The notes below the pieces were generated by a model. That model had not been told where the DNA came from and searched no databases. It saw nothing but the letters and a program-made list of their open reading frames with translations. This document shows positions 41,746 through 50,665 of a stretch of 64,000 nt of DNA, one piece after another (the first letter of the stretch is position 1; every line of letters starts with the position of its first letter). This DNA comes from Hydrogenophilales bacterium (GTDB taxonomy: Bacteria > Pseudomonadota > Gammaproteobacteria > Burkholderiales > Thiobacillaceae): contig JAHFRD010000001.1 in NCBI GenBank assembly GCA_023258975.1, positions 409,571-473,570 on the forward strand. The letters run 5' to 3'. The position numbers were made by a program, and so were the translations under genes.

Positions 41746-42177
41746 ATGTTCTCTCCCACCCGCGATCAGGCCCGCCTGTTCTTCTTCGATGCCTGGAAAA
41801 AATTCCGCGAGCGGATTCCCTTGACCGATCTGGAAGCCATCGCGGTGGAGCACATCGGCCGGCATCCGGAATACCACGCCATCATGGACGCGCCCGAGCG
41901 TTACCAGGAGCGTGAATGGCGGCCGGAATTGGGCGAGACCAACCCGTTCCTGCACCTGTCCATGCACCTGGCGATCAGTGAACAACTTTCCATTGACCAG
42001 CCCCCCGGCGTAAAAGCACGCTATGCGCAATTGCGCGCCACCCTCGGCGATGAACACGACGCCCAGCATCAGGTCATGGATTGCCTGGCCGAAATGATCT
42101 GGATCGCGCAACGTCACAAACAGCCGCCGGACGGCGCGGCTTATCTCTCTTGCCTGGAAAAAAAATGTCCTGGCTGA
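41746..42177 (+). CDS. DUF1841 family protein
   Basis: A 143-residue protein matching DUF1841: SPTRDQARLFFFDAWKKFRE, then HPEYHAIMDAPERY, ETNPFLHLSMHLAISEQLSI and HDAQHQVMDCLAEMIWIAQR. Function is unknown. A preceding ATG at 41742 is out of frame. Its end overlaps the SulP gene by 13 bases. Confidence 0.82.
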   Translation: MFSPTRDQARLFFFDAWKKFRERIPLTDLEAIAVEHIGRHPEYHAIMDAPERYQEREWRPELGETNPFLHLSMHLAISEQLSIDQPPGVKARYAQLRATLGDEHDAQHQVMDCLAEMIWIAQRHKQPPDGAAYLSCLEKKCPG

Positions 42178-44000
42178 AAAGCGACCGCATCGGCGCCGAG
42201 TTTTCCCACCTTCTCGCCTGCAACCTCTGGCTGTACAAGCTCTTCCCCTTCCTGAAATGGCAGGATCGGGTCACCCCCGGCAACCTCAAACACGATGCCG
42301 TCGCCGGCTTCACCGGCGCGCTGATCGTGCTGCCGCAGGCGGTGGCCTTCGCCACCATCGCCGGGTTGCCGCCGGAATACGGCATCTACGCGGCGATGGT
42401 GCCGACCATCATCGCCGCCCTGTTCGGTTCCTCATGGCACCTGGTCTCCGGCCCTACCACGGCGATTTCCATCGTCGTGTTCGCGGCGGTCTCGCCTTTC
42501 GCCGAGCCGGGTTCGCCCGAGTTCATCGGCATGGTGCTCACGCTCACCTTTCTCACCGGCCTGTTCCAGCTCATCATGGGCCTGGCCAAGATGGGCATGC
42601 TGGTCAACTTCATCTCGCATACCGTGGTGATCGGTTTCACCGCCGGCGCGGCGTTGCTGATCGCCGCCAGCCAGGTAAAAAACTTCTTCGGCATCGACAT
42701 CCCGCGCGGCTCGCCCGCCTACCTGGTGATCGAGGAACTGTTCCTGCAACTCGACGACATCAATCCCTACATTTTGACGGTGGCGGTGGTCTCGCTGATC
42801 GCCGGCATCCTGGCGCGCCGTTTCACCCCCAAGGTGCCGTACATGATCGTGTCGATGGTGGCGGGTGGTCTGGTGGCCGCCGCGCTGGATGCCGAATTCG
42901 GTGTCGAAGCCACGCAAATCCGCACCGTCGGCGCCCTGGTCGCCAGCCTGCCGCCGCTCTCCATGCCGGATTTCACCCTGCACGCGTTCAAGAACACCTT
43001 CTTCTCGGCGCTCGCCGTCACCGTGCTGGCGCTGACCGAGGCGGTATCCATCTCGCGTTCCATCGCGGTGAAATCCGAGCAGCACATCAACGGCAACCAG
43101 GAATTCATCGGCCAGGGGCTGTCCAATCTTTGCGGCAGCTTCTTCTCGGCCTACGCCGCGTCCGGCTCGTTCAACCGCAGCGGCGTCAACCATGAATCCG
43201 GGGCGCGCACCCCTATGGCGGCGGTATTTTCCTCCGTGTTCCTGTTCATCGTATTGCTGCTGGTCGCCCCGCTGGCGGCGCATCTGCCGATTCCGGCGAT
43301 GGCGGCGGTGCTGTTCCTGGTGGCCTGGAATCTGGTCGATTTCCATCACATCCACATGATCCTCAAGGTGCATCGCGACGAAACCGTGGTGCTCGCCGTC
43401 ACCTTCCTCGGCACCGTGATCGACCTGGAAAAAGGCATCTTCTTCGGCATCGCCACCGCCATGATCTTCTACCTCTCGCGCACCTCGCGCCCGGCCATCC
43501 GCTCCATCGTGCCGACCCCGGACGACCTGGAAAATCCGAAGCGCAAATTCATCATCGAGACCGGCGCCGAGCCGGATTGCCCGCAACTCAAGATGCTGCG
43601 CATCGAGGGCGGCATCTACTTCGGCGCGGTGGATCACATCCAGACCGCCCTGGCCGCCGTCGGCGAACACACGCCCACCCGGAAAAGCATCCTGTTGTTC
43701 TCGAAAGGCATCAACGCCATCGACCTGGCCGGCGCCGAAATGCTCACCCGCGAAGCGCGGCGGCGGCGGCGCCTGGGCGGCGCGCTCTACCTGTGCGGCG
43801 TGCGCGAGGGCTTCTGCCGCATCCTGCGCCAGGGCGGCTATCAGGATGACATGGGGCGCGACAACATCTTCAGCCACAAACCCGACGCCATTGCCGGAAT
43901 CTACCCGCATCTCGACTCCGAGATCTGCCGCGCCTGCAAATCGCGCATCTTCCGCGAGTGCCGGGAGCGGCTGCCCAACGGCGAAGCGCGCCAGGAGTGA
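42165..44000 (+). CDS. SulP-family anion transporter with STAS domain
   Basis: A 611-residue permease. The SulP transport domain (about 30-440) has GALIVLPQAVAFATIAGLPP and SGPTTAISIVVFA; TEAVSISRSIAVKSEQ then SGSFNRSGVNHESGARTP are family signatures. A STAS domain follows (about 490-585; SKGINAIDLAGAEML). The C-terminus carries an extra Cys-rich tail (ICRACKSRIFRECRERL). SulP proteins carry sulfate, bicarbonate or other anions; the substrate cannot be told. ATG 42165 gives a normal N-terminus; the frame is open to 42081. Confidence 0.9.
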   Translation: MSWLKSDRIGAEFSHLLACNLWLYKLFPFLKWQDRVTPGNLKHDAVAGFTGALIVLPQAVAFATIAGLPPEYGIYAAMVPTIIAALFGSSWHLVSGPTTAISIVVFAAVSPFAEPGSPEFIGMVLTLTFLTGLFQLIMGLAKMGMLVNFISHTVVIGFTAGAALLIAASQVKNFFGIDIPRGSPAYLVIEELFLQLDDINPYILTVAVVSLIAGILARRFTPKVPYMIVSMVAGGLVAAALDAEFGVEATQIRTVGALVASLPPLSMPDFTLHAFKNTFFSALAVTVLALTEAVSISRSIAVKSEQHINGNQEFIGQGLSNLCGSFFSAYAASGSFNRSGVNHESGARTPMAAVFSSVFLFIVLLLVAPLAAHLPIPAMAAVLFLVAWNLVDFHHIHMILKVHRDETVVLAVTFLGTVIDLEKGIFFGIATAMIFYLSRTSRPAIRSIVPTPDDLENPKRKFIIETGAEPDCPQLKMLRIEGGIYFGAVDHIQTALAAVGEHTPTRKSILLFSKGINAIDLAGAEMLTREARRRRRLGGALYLCGVREGFCRILRQGGYQDDMGRDNIFSHKPDAIAGIYPHLDSEICRACKSRIFRECRERLPNGEARQE

Positions 44001-44003
44001 GCC

Positions 44004-44300
44004 TTGCGTCCACCACCGCTGCTCCTGTTGCTCGCCCTCAGCCCCGCCGTTCAGGCCGGCGCCTGGGTTCTGGTCGGTGAAGGCGATTGCCCCGGCCCCC
44101 AGATGATCGGCAGCGCCGGCAAACGGCCCGACAACGAACTGTGCACCCCCGCCTTCTTCGGCAAGACCGCGCTCTGCCACACGCGCAACTGCAATCCCGG
44201 CTGCGAATACATCGACGTGCCCACCACGCAATGCCGCGGCGGCGCGGAACTGGCGGATGTCTATACCTGTGTGCCGGAGAAGCCGGCGGCGGGATCATGA
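44004..44300 (+). CDS. small secreted cysteine-rich protein (TTG start)
   Basis: A 98-residue precursor. A signal peptide of about 18 residues (RPPPLLLLLALSPAVQAGA, cleavage near VQA-GA) is followed by a mature part with six Cys (GDCPGP, ELCTPAFF, ALCHTRNCNPGCEY, TQCRGG, YTCVPE), suggesting disulfides. The start is TTG with a strong AGGAG Shine-Dalgarno. It overlaps rarA by four bases. No family is assigned. Confidence 0.65.
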   Translation: MRPPPLLLLLALSPAVQAGAWVLVGEGDCPGPQMIGSAGKRPDNELCTPAFFGKTALCHTRNCNPGCEYIDVPTTQCRGGAELADVYTCVPEKPAAGS

Positions 44301-45619
44301 GCGACGATCTGTTCGCTGCCCCCCCCTCCCCGACCGCCGCCGGCGACGCACCGCTGGCGGAGGCGATGCGCCCGCGCGGCCTGGACGAGATGGTCGGCCA
44401 GACGCATCTGCTCGGGCCGAATACGCCCTTGCGCCTCGCCTTTGCCGCGCGGCGCCTGCACTCGATGATCCTGTGGGGGCCGCCGGGGGTGGGCAAGACC
44501 ACCCTGGCGCGCCTCACCGCGCGCCATTTCGACGCCGATTTCATCCAGATTTCCGCCGTCCTGGCCGGGGTGAAGGAAATCCGCGAAGCGGTGGAGCGGG
44601 CGCGCATGAATCAGGCTCATGGCCGCCAAACCATTCTGTTCGTCGACGAAGTGCACCGCTTCAACAAGGCGCAGCAGGATGCCTTTCTGCCGCATGTGGA
44701 ATCCGGCCTGGTTACCTTCATCGGCGCCACCACCGAGAACCCCTCGTTCGAGGTGGTGGGCGCCCTCCTCTCCCGAGCCCAGGTCTACGTCCTTTCCGCC
44801 CTGAACGAGGACGAGCTCGCCACCCTGCTCCAGCGCGCGCGGAAGCGGGGCCTCGGCCTGAACCTGGACGCCGGCGCGGAAAAACTCCTGGTGGCCTATG
44901 CCGATGGCGACGGCCGCCGCCTCATCAATCTGGTCGAACAACTGGCGGTGGCGGCGCGCGCCGCCGGCATCGAACTGGTGGACGCCGCCTTCGCCACCAA
45001 GGCCCTTTCCCCTTCCCTGCGCCGTTTCGACAAGGGTGGCGAATCCTTCTACGACCAGATTTCCGCCTTGCACAAAAGCGTGCGCGGCTCCGACCCGGAC
45101 GCCTCCCTGTACTGGTTCGCGCGCATGCTCGACGGCGGCGCCGACCCGCGCTATCTGGCGCGCCGCATCGTGCGTATGGCGTGGGAAGACATCGGCCTGG
45201 CCGACCCACGCGGCGCGCGTCTGGCCCTGGACGCCGCTGAAACCTACGAGCGCCTGGGCAGCCCGGAAGGCGAACTGGCCCTGGCGCAAGCCCTCATCTA
45301 CCTCGCCTGCGCCCCCAAATCCAACGCCGGCTACGTCGCCTGGGGCGCGGCGCGCGGCTTCGCCAAGGAAAACGGCTCGCGCGAGGTGCCGGTACACCTG
45401 CGCAACGCGCCCACCCGGCTGATGAAGGAACTGGGCTACGGCCGCGCCTACCGCTACGCCCACGACGAACCGGAAGGCTACGCCGCCGGCGAACATTATT
45501 TTCCGGAGGAACTGGCCGCGCCGCCGCGCTTCTACTCCCCCACCCCGCGCGGCCTGGAAGGCAGGATCGGCGAGCGCCTGGCACACCTGCGCGAACTGGA
45601 TCGCAAGGCGGGGAAGTAG
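44297..45619 (+). CDS. rarA: replication-associated recombination protein A
   Basis: A 440-residue AAA+ ATPase (MgsA/WRNIP1 family) that acts at stalled forks. Walker [12 protein letters not shown], Walker B FVDEVHRF, sensor region [12 protein letters not shown], then C-terminal tetramerisation domains with [18 protein letters not shown] and YKP-like [17 protein letters not shown]. Start ATG 44297 overlaps the upstream stop. Confidence 0.95.
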   Translation: MSDDLFAAPPSPTAAGDAPLAEAMRPRGLDEMVGQTHLLGPNTPLRLAFAARRLHSMILWGPPGVGKTTLARLTARHFDADFIQISAVLAGVKEIREAVERARMNQAHGRQTILFVDEVHRFNKAQQDAFLPHVESGLVTFIGATTENPSFEVVGALLSRAQVYVLSALNEDELATLLQRARKRGLGLNLDAGAEKLLVAYADGDGRRLINLVEQLAVAARAAGIELVDAAFATKALSPSLRRFDKGGESFYDQISALHKSVRGSDPDASLYWFARMLDGGADPRYLARRIVRMAWEDIGLADPRGARLALDAAETYERLGSPEGELALAQALIYLACAPKSNAGYVAWGAARGFAKENGSREVPVHLRNAPTRLMKELGYGRAYRYAHDEPEGYAAGEHYFPEELAAPPRFYSPTPRGLEGRIGERLAHLRELDRKAGK

Positions 45620-45637
45620 GCCGGGGCGGCCTTCGCG

Positions 45638-46813
45638 TCAGGGCATGATCTCCACGTATTCATAGACTTCGGCATCCGTCACCTGCTTGCGCACGGGCAC
45701 CGTCGCGCTGGCAAACCAGGCGTGAGGGTCGTGGCGGTCGATCTCGCGGCCCATGAAGCGGATCAGCTCGCAGATGGGCTCGACCACGTTGCGGCGGTAA
45801 CGCTCGTCGTTCTTCACATACCCCAGATAGAGGTTTTTCATGCAGTTGCGGCGGCACCAGGGGAAAGCCTCGCAGCTTTCGCAGGGCATGTCGGAAGTGG
45901 GTTGCAAAGGGCTCTTTTTCAGCCAGTTACCCTGAATCTCGCCCATCTGCATGTGGTGGGCATACATCATGTCGGGACAGGGATAGATCTGGCCGTTGGG
46001 CATGACGTTGATCAGATGCGTGGACACGCGGCACTGCGTGAGGCCGGCGTACAGTTCCCGCGCGCGGTTGGGGAGTACCTTGTTGCGCACGATGCCCATG
46101 ATCGGCACCAGCGGATAAAGGCGGTCGCCGCGCTCGAAAAAACGGTCGATGAGGCGCGTCAGCACCGCCTTGCGTTTTTCGACGGAATCGCCGGCGTACA
46201 TCTCGTCGGCGACGAACTGCCAATAGACATAGTCGAAGGCCTCGATCGCGGTCGCCAGCTCATCGAGTTCCTCGAAGGTGGTGTCGGCATTGCCCCAGGT
46301 GACCCGCGCCGTGATGGTGCCGCCGACGCGCTCATGCACCTTGTTCAGATTGCGGATGACCTGGCGCCAGATGCCGCGCCCGCGGTAACCATCGGTGATG
46401 GCCTCGCCGCCGTCGATGGAGACGAGAACATTGGATAGTTTCGCCAGCGCCCAGTCCGGCAGATCGTCCAGGAGGGTGCCGTTGGTCTGGAGTTGATAGC
46501 GGAATTCCGGAAAGCGGGCCATCACCGACAGCATCATGTCCTTGTTCAGCGTCGGCTCGCCGCCATAGAAGGTGACGTAGATTTCCTTGCCTTTCAGATG
46601 GCTGTCGATGAAAACGGCAAGCTGGTCGATGTCGTAGCGCAACTCGGTCTGCGAGCCGAGTACCTCGCCGACCCCCAGCGAACAGTAGGAGCACTTGAGG
46701 TTGCACTTGAGCGTGGTGAGCAATTGCAATTCGACGCGGTCGCCCACGATGGGGTCGGCGTCGAAACCAGGCGCCGCCCCGGGCGGCACCTGTTGGATGG
46801 CATGGAGGTTCAT
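45638..46813 (-). CDS. radical SAM/SPASM enzyme, peptide-modifying type
   Basis: A 391-residue radical SAM protein. The N-terminal cluster motif is CNLKCSYC, and YVTFYGGEPTLNKDM is the GGEP block. A C-terminal SPASM-like region (CESCEAFPWCRRNC, with an earlier YPCPDMMY) should bind auxiliary Fe-S clusters. This layout is typical of enzymes that modify ribosomal peptides or mature other enzymes (anSME type). ATG 46813 has a GGGAG Shine-Dalgarno. A short ORF (46865-46993) lies 51 bases upstream on the same strand. No transporter or peptidase is adjacent. Confidence 0.82.
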   Translation of the reverse strand: MNLHAIQQVPPGAAPGFDADPIVGDRVELQLLTTLKCNLKCSYCSLGVGEVLGSQTELRYDIDQLAVFIDSHLKGKEIYVTFYGGEPTLNKDMMLSVMARFPEFRYQLQTNGTLLDDLPDWALAKLSNVLVSIDGGEAITDGYRGRGIWRQVIRNLNKVHERVGGTITARVTWGNADTTFEELDELATAIEAFDYVYWQFVADEMYAGDSVEKRKAVLTRLIDRFFERGDRLYPLVPIMGIVRNKVLPNRARELYAGLTQCRVSTHLINVMPNGQIYPCPDMMYAHHMQMGEIQGNWLKKSPLQPTSDMPCESCEAFPWCRRNCMKNLYLGYVKNDERYRRNVVEPICELIRFMGREIDRHDPHAWFASATVPVRKQVTDAEVYEYVEIMP

Positions 46814-46864
46814 TTCCCTTCTCCCTATGCGGAACAAAGCCGTGGCATCGGCCACGGCGGCGGA

Positions 46865-46993
46865 TCAGACGCGGGGAAGGGAGGGTGGAGCGGTCTTGTG
46901 TTGGGCCGTGATCTTGCGGCGCAGCCAGACACATTCGGCATTGGCCGGGGACATGGTTCGAGATCGGTGGAAAAAGAAGGCGGGAAAAATCAT
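46865..46993 (-). CDS. possible small peptide upstream of the radical SAM gene
   Basis: A 42-codon frame; an internal ATG at 46954 gives 29 residues starting MSPANAECVWLRRKITAQHK. No clear Shine-Dalgarno precedes either ATG. It contains one Cys and a basic core. It is on the same strand as, and 51 bases before, the radical SAM start, the usual place of a precursor peptide, but nothing in the sequence proves translation. Confidence 0.3.
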   Translation of the reverse strand: MIFPAFFFHRSRTMSPANAECVWLRRKITAQHKTAPPSLPRV

Positions 46994-47079
46994 GGCGGCG
47001 GAATCTACGCCCTGTTCCCGGCCAGTCAAGCCACTACCTCCACGGGGGTAAACGGCGATACCCCTCCGGATGCCGGCGC

Positions 47080-47358
47080 TCAGGCGCGGCCCTCGCCCTG
47101 CTCCAGGCGGTACAGCCAGGCCAGCAGTTCCGCCACGGCGATATACAACTCGGGCGGGATGCGGGCATCCATGTCCACCTGCATCAACAACGAGACCAGT
47201 TCCGGCGATTCATGCACGAACACGCCGGCTGCCTGGGCGCGGGAGATGATCTCCTCGGCGAGGAGGCCGCGCCCCTTGGCGAGGACGCGCGGGGCGCCAT
47301 CGTCCGGGTTGTAGGCCAGGGCGACGGCTTGTGATACGGAATCAGGCCGCGATTGCAT
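47080..47358 (-). CDS. FlhB C-terminal-like flagellar protein
   Basis: A 92-residue protein similar to the cytoplasmic part of FlhB/YscU (EscU family): AVALAYNPDDGAPRVLAKGR, GLLAEEIISRAQAAGVFVHE and LYIAVAELLAWLYRLEQ. The autocleavage NPTH is replaced by NPDD, so it should not self-cleave. Such stand-alone proteins often follow fliK and may tune export switching. ATG 47358 overlaps fliK's end; TTG 47388 is possible. Confidence 0.8.
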   Translation of the reverse strand: MQSRPDSVSQAVALAYNPDDGAPRVLAKGRGLLAEEIISRAQAAGVFVHESPELVSLLMQVDMDARIPPELYIAVAELLAWLYRLEQGEGRA

Positions 47359-48556
47359 CGGCCTGGCCGACACCGAGGTTGACCGCAAGACCGGTGGGTT
47401 TCAGGCCCGCCGCCTGAAACGCGTGTTCCAGATTGGGCAGGGCCGCGCTCATGGCCTCCCGAGTGGCAGGATCGGAGGCGACGAGGCCGACGGTGAGGCG
47501 CTCCCCGGCCAGGGTCAGGCGGGCGGTAACGCCTCCCATGCGCGGCAGCGTCAGGCGCAGTTCGGTCGCCCAGGTATCAGGCTCTTCTTTGCCGGCTTCG
47601 CCGCCCGCCTGTTCCCGCACCTGCCACTCCAGCCACTGCCCCGGCCAGGCGAAACCCTGCCAGAGGAAGGGCGCGCCTTCCAGCATCAGCAATTGCCGGC
47701 CGGCCAGGCGCGCGGCTTCTTCGGGCATGCCGGTGAGGCCGGCGGCGCTGGCCAGGTTGTCGGTGGCGCGGCCGAGGCGGGCTTGGGGTTCGTTACGCAG
47801 ATCGGCCAGTTCAAAAGTGCCGCGCGTCCAGCGCGCCAGATGCGATTCATAGAACATCCCGCTCTCGCGCAGCGTCTCGTGCAGGCGCCGCGGCAGCGCC
47901 GGCTGGCTGCTGGCCACGCCCGCCTGCAGGGCGGCCAGATTGGAGGTGGACGGCCCCGAAGCCAGGCCGGCGCGGGTGGCATCCACCGGTGTGCCGCCGG
48001 TCAGCGCGGTGGCCGTGGCGAATGCGCCGGTCAGCGCGTTCATGGGCGGCGTGGCGCCACCGGGCAGCGCGAGGGGATTCGCCAGCGGCGCGGTATTGCC
48101 GAGAATGGGGCGCTGCGCGCTCACCCCCGTCCGCGCGAGTTGCGCGGGGCCGGGCGTGGTGGGTGGCGGCCCGCTCGGGGCGGTGCTCGCGGGCCGCGCC
48201 AGTTGCGCCAGGGCGGTGAGTTGTTGCGCGGTCTGTGACAGGCGCACCGGCTGCACCGCGCTGATCGCCGGCTGCTCCATGACGAAGGTGGGGCGCGGGA
48301 CACTGTGCAGATAGGTCAGACGGATGCTGTCACCCGCCTGGGTGCCGCGCGGCAGGGCCATGTTGAGCTGCTGTCCGCCCACTTGAACCAGATTACGGCC
48401 GCCCGCCAGATTTTCCAGCACCTTGCCTTGATAGCTCGCGCCGGGCTGGAACGCGTCCTTGCCAGCGGGCGGGTTGCCCTTGCCCGGCTCCAGCAGTTCC
48501 ACGCCCTGGGTTTTCAGCCAGGAGACGAGCAACTGCGGCAGGGCGGAGAGGTTCAT
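47342..48556 (-). CDS. fliK: flagellar hook-length control protein
   Basis: A 404-residue FliK-like protein. A Pro/Ala/Thr-rich central region acts as the ruler, and the conserved C-terminal domain reads TWATELRLTLPRMGGVTARL, then LTVGLVASDPATREAMSAAL. It measures hook length and triggers the export switch with FlhB. Pairing with the FlhB-like gene just downstream supports the call. N-terminal start MNLSALPQLLVSWLK. Confidence 0.82.
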   Translation of the reverse strand: MNLSALPQLLVSWLKTQGVELLEPGKGNPPAGKDAFQPGASYQGKVLENLAGGRNLVQVGGQQLNMALPRGTQAGDSIRLTYLHSVPRPTFVMEQPAISAVQPVRLSQTAQQLTALAQLARPASTAPSGPPPTTPGPAQLARTGVSAQRPILGNTAPLANPLALPGGATPPMNALTGAFATATALTGGTPVDATRAGLASGPSTSNLAALQAGVASSQPALPRRLHETLRESGMFYESHLARWTRGTFELADLRNEPQARLGRATDNLASAAGLTGMPEEAARLAGRQLLMLEGAPFLWQGFAWPGQWLEWQVREQAGGEAGKEEPDTWATELRLTLPRMGGVTARLTLAGERLTVGLVASDPATREAMSAALPNLEHAFQAAGLKPTGLAVNLGVGQADAIAA

Positions 48557-48580
48557 GCCGGCTTACCCGGTTGACCGCGC

Positions 48581-48640
48581 CGTAGGAGCGGGCTTGCCCG
48601 CGAGACAACGGTGGCTATCGCGGGCAAGCCCGCTCCTACG
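48581..48640. repeat. REP-like hairpin, copy C
   Basis: Perfect 23-bp arms (48581-48603 and 48618-48640) identical to the copies at 21472 and 32174. It lies between DUF2802 and fliK in a run of same-strand genes. Confidence 0.85.
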
Positions 48641-48650
48641 GGGTTCGGTT

Positions 48651-49019
48651 TCATGACTCGCCATGCCGCAAGGCAATGATGAGTTCGGCCTCACTACGGG
48701 AAATGCCGAGCCGCCCGGCGAGTTCCTGCGAGGTGGCGCCCTCGCGCGCCAGACGCATGGCCTCGGCGTAGGTGACGGCCTGGGTATCGAGCGCGGATTC
48801 CACCGGCGGCTTCGCTTCCAGGTTTTCCACCCGCGCCTTGAGGGCGGCCACTTCGCCGAACAAGGTTGCAATGCGCGCGTCCTGTTCCGGCGAGACGGCC
48901 GGCTTGCGGCGGCGCGAGAACAGCAGCGTTTCCAGCAGATAGACGACGGTGGCGAACACCACGGCGAGGATCACGAAAACCAGGAGTTCACGACCGCTAT
49001 AGGTGAGCTGTTCCAGCAT
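48651..49019 (-). CDS. DUF2802 membrane protein
   Basis: A 122-residue protein: one N-terminal transmembrane helix (about 9-31; ELLVFVILAVVFATVVYLLE), a coiled coil (FGEVAALKARVENLEAKPPV) and a C-terminal HTH-like segment (MRLAREGATSQELAGRLGIS). This is the DUF2802 layout, often found beside fliK or other flagellar genes in betaproteobacteria. Exact role unknown. Confidence 0.82.
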   Translation of the reverse strand: MLEQLTYSGRELLVFVILAVVFATVVYLLETLLFSRRRKPAVSPEQDARIATLFGEVAALKARVENLEAKPPVESALDTQAVTYAEAMRLAREGATSQELAGRLGISRSEAELIIALRHGES

Positions 49020-49094
49020 GGGGGCGAGTGGTCCGGCAAAGCGAGAGTGAGTTCGGCCATAACGGCCGACGCGAAAATTTCTTTAATGCGAAGC

Positions 49095-49189
49095 GGTAGG
49101 AGGCCCGCTCGCGGGCCGATGCGACGCCGCCACGAAGGACGACATTCGCGCCGATGCAGCCCGAACGGCCCGCGAGCGGGCCTCCTACC
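49095..49189. repeat. GGCCCGC hairpin repeat, variant REP
   Basis: Inverted arms 49095-49118 and 49166-49189 (arm GGTAGGAGGCCCGCTCGCGG) around a 47-base spacer. Same design as the REP copies but with a different core. A half-copy is at 35898. Confidence 0.75.
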
Positions 49190-49445
49190 GGGGCGCGGCG
49201 TAATCGTCGATCAGAGCATCCGGCGGCGAGCGGCGAGCGGGTGTTTCCGGTGGCGCGGGGGGCAGCTTGGGTTTCCGGCGTTGGTCCTTGATGCGATCCT
49301 GCCAGTGTTCCAGCGGAGCTTCCGAGCGATCGCCGATGCGCACTTCGATGCTCATCGGATCCACATCCGCCACGGAATCACGCGCGCATTCACGGCGCGG
49401 CATCAAGAGGGAACGATGCTGCCCGACAGATTTGCATGGCTTCAT
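49185..49445 (-). CDS. possible small protein, unknown
   Basis: An 86-residue frame (MKPCKSVGQHRSLLMPRREC; middle MSIEVRIGDRSEAPLEHWQD). GGGAG lies six bases before ATG 49445, a good Shine-Dalgarno. The C-terminus is Pro/Arg-rich and the stop overlaps the repeat at 49189. No family. ATG 49355 is an alternative start. Confidence 0.45.
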   Translation of the reverse strand: MKPCKSVGQHRSLLMPRRECARDSVADVDPMSIEVRIGDRSEAPLEHWQDRIKDQRRKPKLPPAPPETPARRSPPDALIDDYAAPR

Positions 49446-49528
49446 GGCCAAGTCTCCCAATCTCAGTGCGTTCTTGTCACGGCCCGAATGGTTCTCGTGA
49501 ATGCCCTACCAGGTCAACACCTGGCCGT

Positions 49529-50665
49529 TCAATAGGATTTCAGCAGGGTTTCGCCATGCACCAGTCCGACCTCTCTGCCGCGCAAACGCAATTTGCGCGT
49601 GATCTGGGGTTCCTCGCCAATCGTCTTGCTCATGCGCAGGCCATAGAAGCCGCCGATATCGAGCCAGTCGCGTTTCGTGATGGCGGCGCAGCAGCCCCAG
49701 GTGGGGCCTTCATACAGCGTGAGGCCTTCGCGTTCGATCGGCAGGTATTCCTCGTCCGGCGCGCCCCGCATGATGCTGCGCGCTCCGCTCATGACATCCA
49801 GGCGGGTGGGTTGAAAACCGATGTAGCCGTGCTCGGGAAAAACCGTGAGATGGCGCTCTAGAGTCAGGTCGAAACCACGCGGCAGTTCGACGATGTTGTC
49901 GTCGATTTCGATGATCGTGTTGCCCTCGGCGGCGGCGAACAACACGCGGTAGTAGTCGATGGAGTCGTTACGCTGATTCCAGAACACGCGTTCGATGCCG
50001 TGCCTTTCCAGCACCTGGGCGGTGTGATCGACGCTGGCGTTGACGCCGACGAGGATTTCGTAATCGCCGCTACCCGCCTTGGCGCGGATTTCCGCCAGGC
50101 AGCGGTCGAGCAGGTCGGCGCGGTTCCAGGTGAGCAGGACGAAACTGAAACGATGCTTCGGCTGGAAGCCCTCCGCGCGCGCGCGGCCCAGCATGAGGTG
50201 GCGGCGCCAGGGGTCGAACAATTCCGCCGGCAACAGCGAGTGAACGCTGAGAGCGTGATTCCAGAGGCCGAAATAGGTGAAGAACTCCAGGATCAGGCGT
50301 TGCGCCTCAGGCACTTGCGGATGCTCCCCGTAGAGTTCGACCGCGAGTTGTATCCAGAACGTCGAGGCGGACCGGAAGCCGCTGTTGATCGCCTTGTAGA
50401 GCACTTCGAACACCCGCCCCAAGGCCGGCAGGCGGCTTTCGCTCGCGGCGAACGCCTTGAGCGCGCGCGCGGCCTGCTCGGTGTCGCGCCGGGCATAGGT
50501 TTGCAGGGCGATGCCCAGTTGCAGGGCACCCTCGGGGTCATGCTCCAGGCCGAAATGCGCCGCCAGGGCCGCGAAGCGCGGCATGCCCTCGCTCATGAAA
50601 GCGTTGACGGCCTCGGCATCGGGAAGGAGATCGGGGGCGAGGGCGAACTCGCGCATATCGTTCAT
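49529..50665 (-). CDS. family 2-type glycosyltransferase
   Basis: A 378-residue protein. A helical N-terminal region (about 1-170) precedes a GT-A fold glycosyltransferase domain: FSFVLLTWNRADLLDRCLAE, EILVGVNASVDHT and an acidic IIEIDDNIVELP that resembles the metal-binding DxD. It is coupled to the large glycosyltransferase gene (start overlaps its stop). Probably extends or transfers the sugar made by the cluster. Confidence 0.75.
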   Translation of the reverse strand: MNDMREFALAPDLLPDAEAVNAFMSEGMPRFAALAAHFGLEHDPEGALQLGIALQTYARRDTEQAARALKAFAASESRLPALGRVFEVLYKAINSGFRSASTFWIQLAVELYGEHPQVPEAQRLILEFFTYFGLWNHALSVHSLLPAELFDPWRRHLMLGRARAEGFQPKHRFSFVLLTWNRADLLDRCLAEIRAKAGSGDYEILVGVNASVDHTAQVLERHGIERVFWNQRNDSIDYYRVLFAAAEGNTIIEIDDNIVELPRGFDLTLERHLTVFPEHGYIGFQPTRLDVMSGARSIMRGAPDEEYLPIEREGLTLYEGPTWGCCAAITKRDWLDIGGFYGLRMSKTIGEEPQITRKLRLRGREVGLVHGETLLKSY

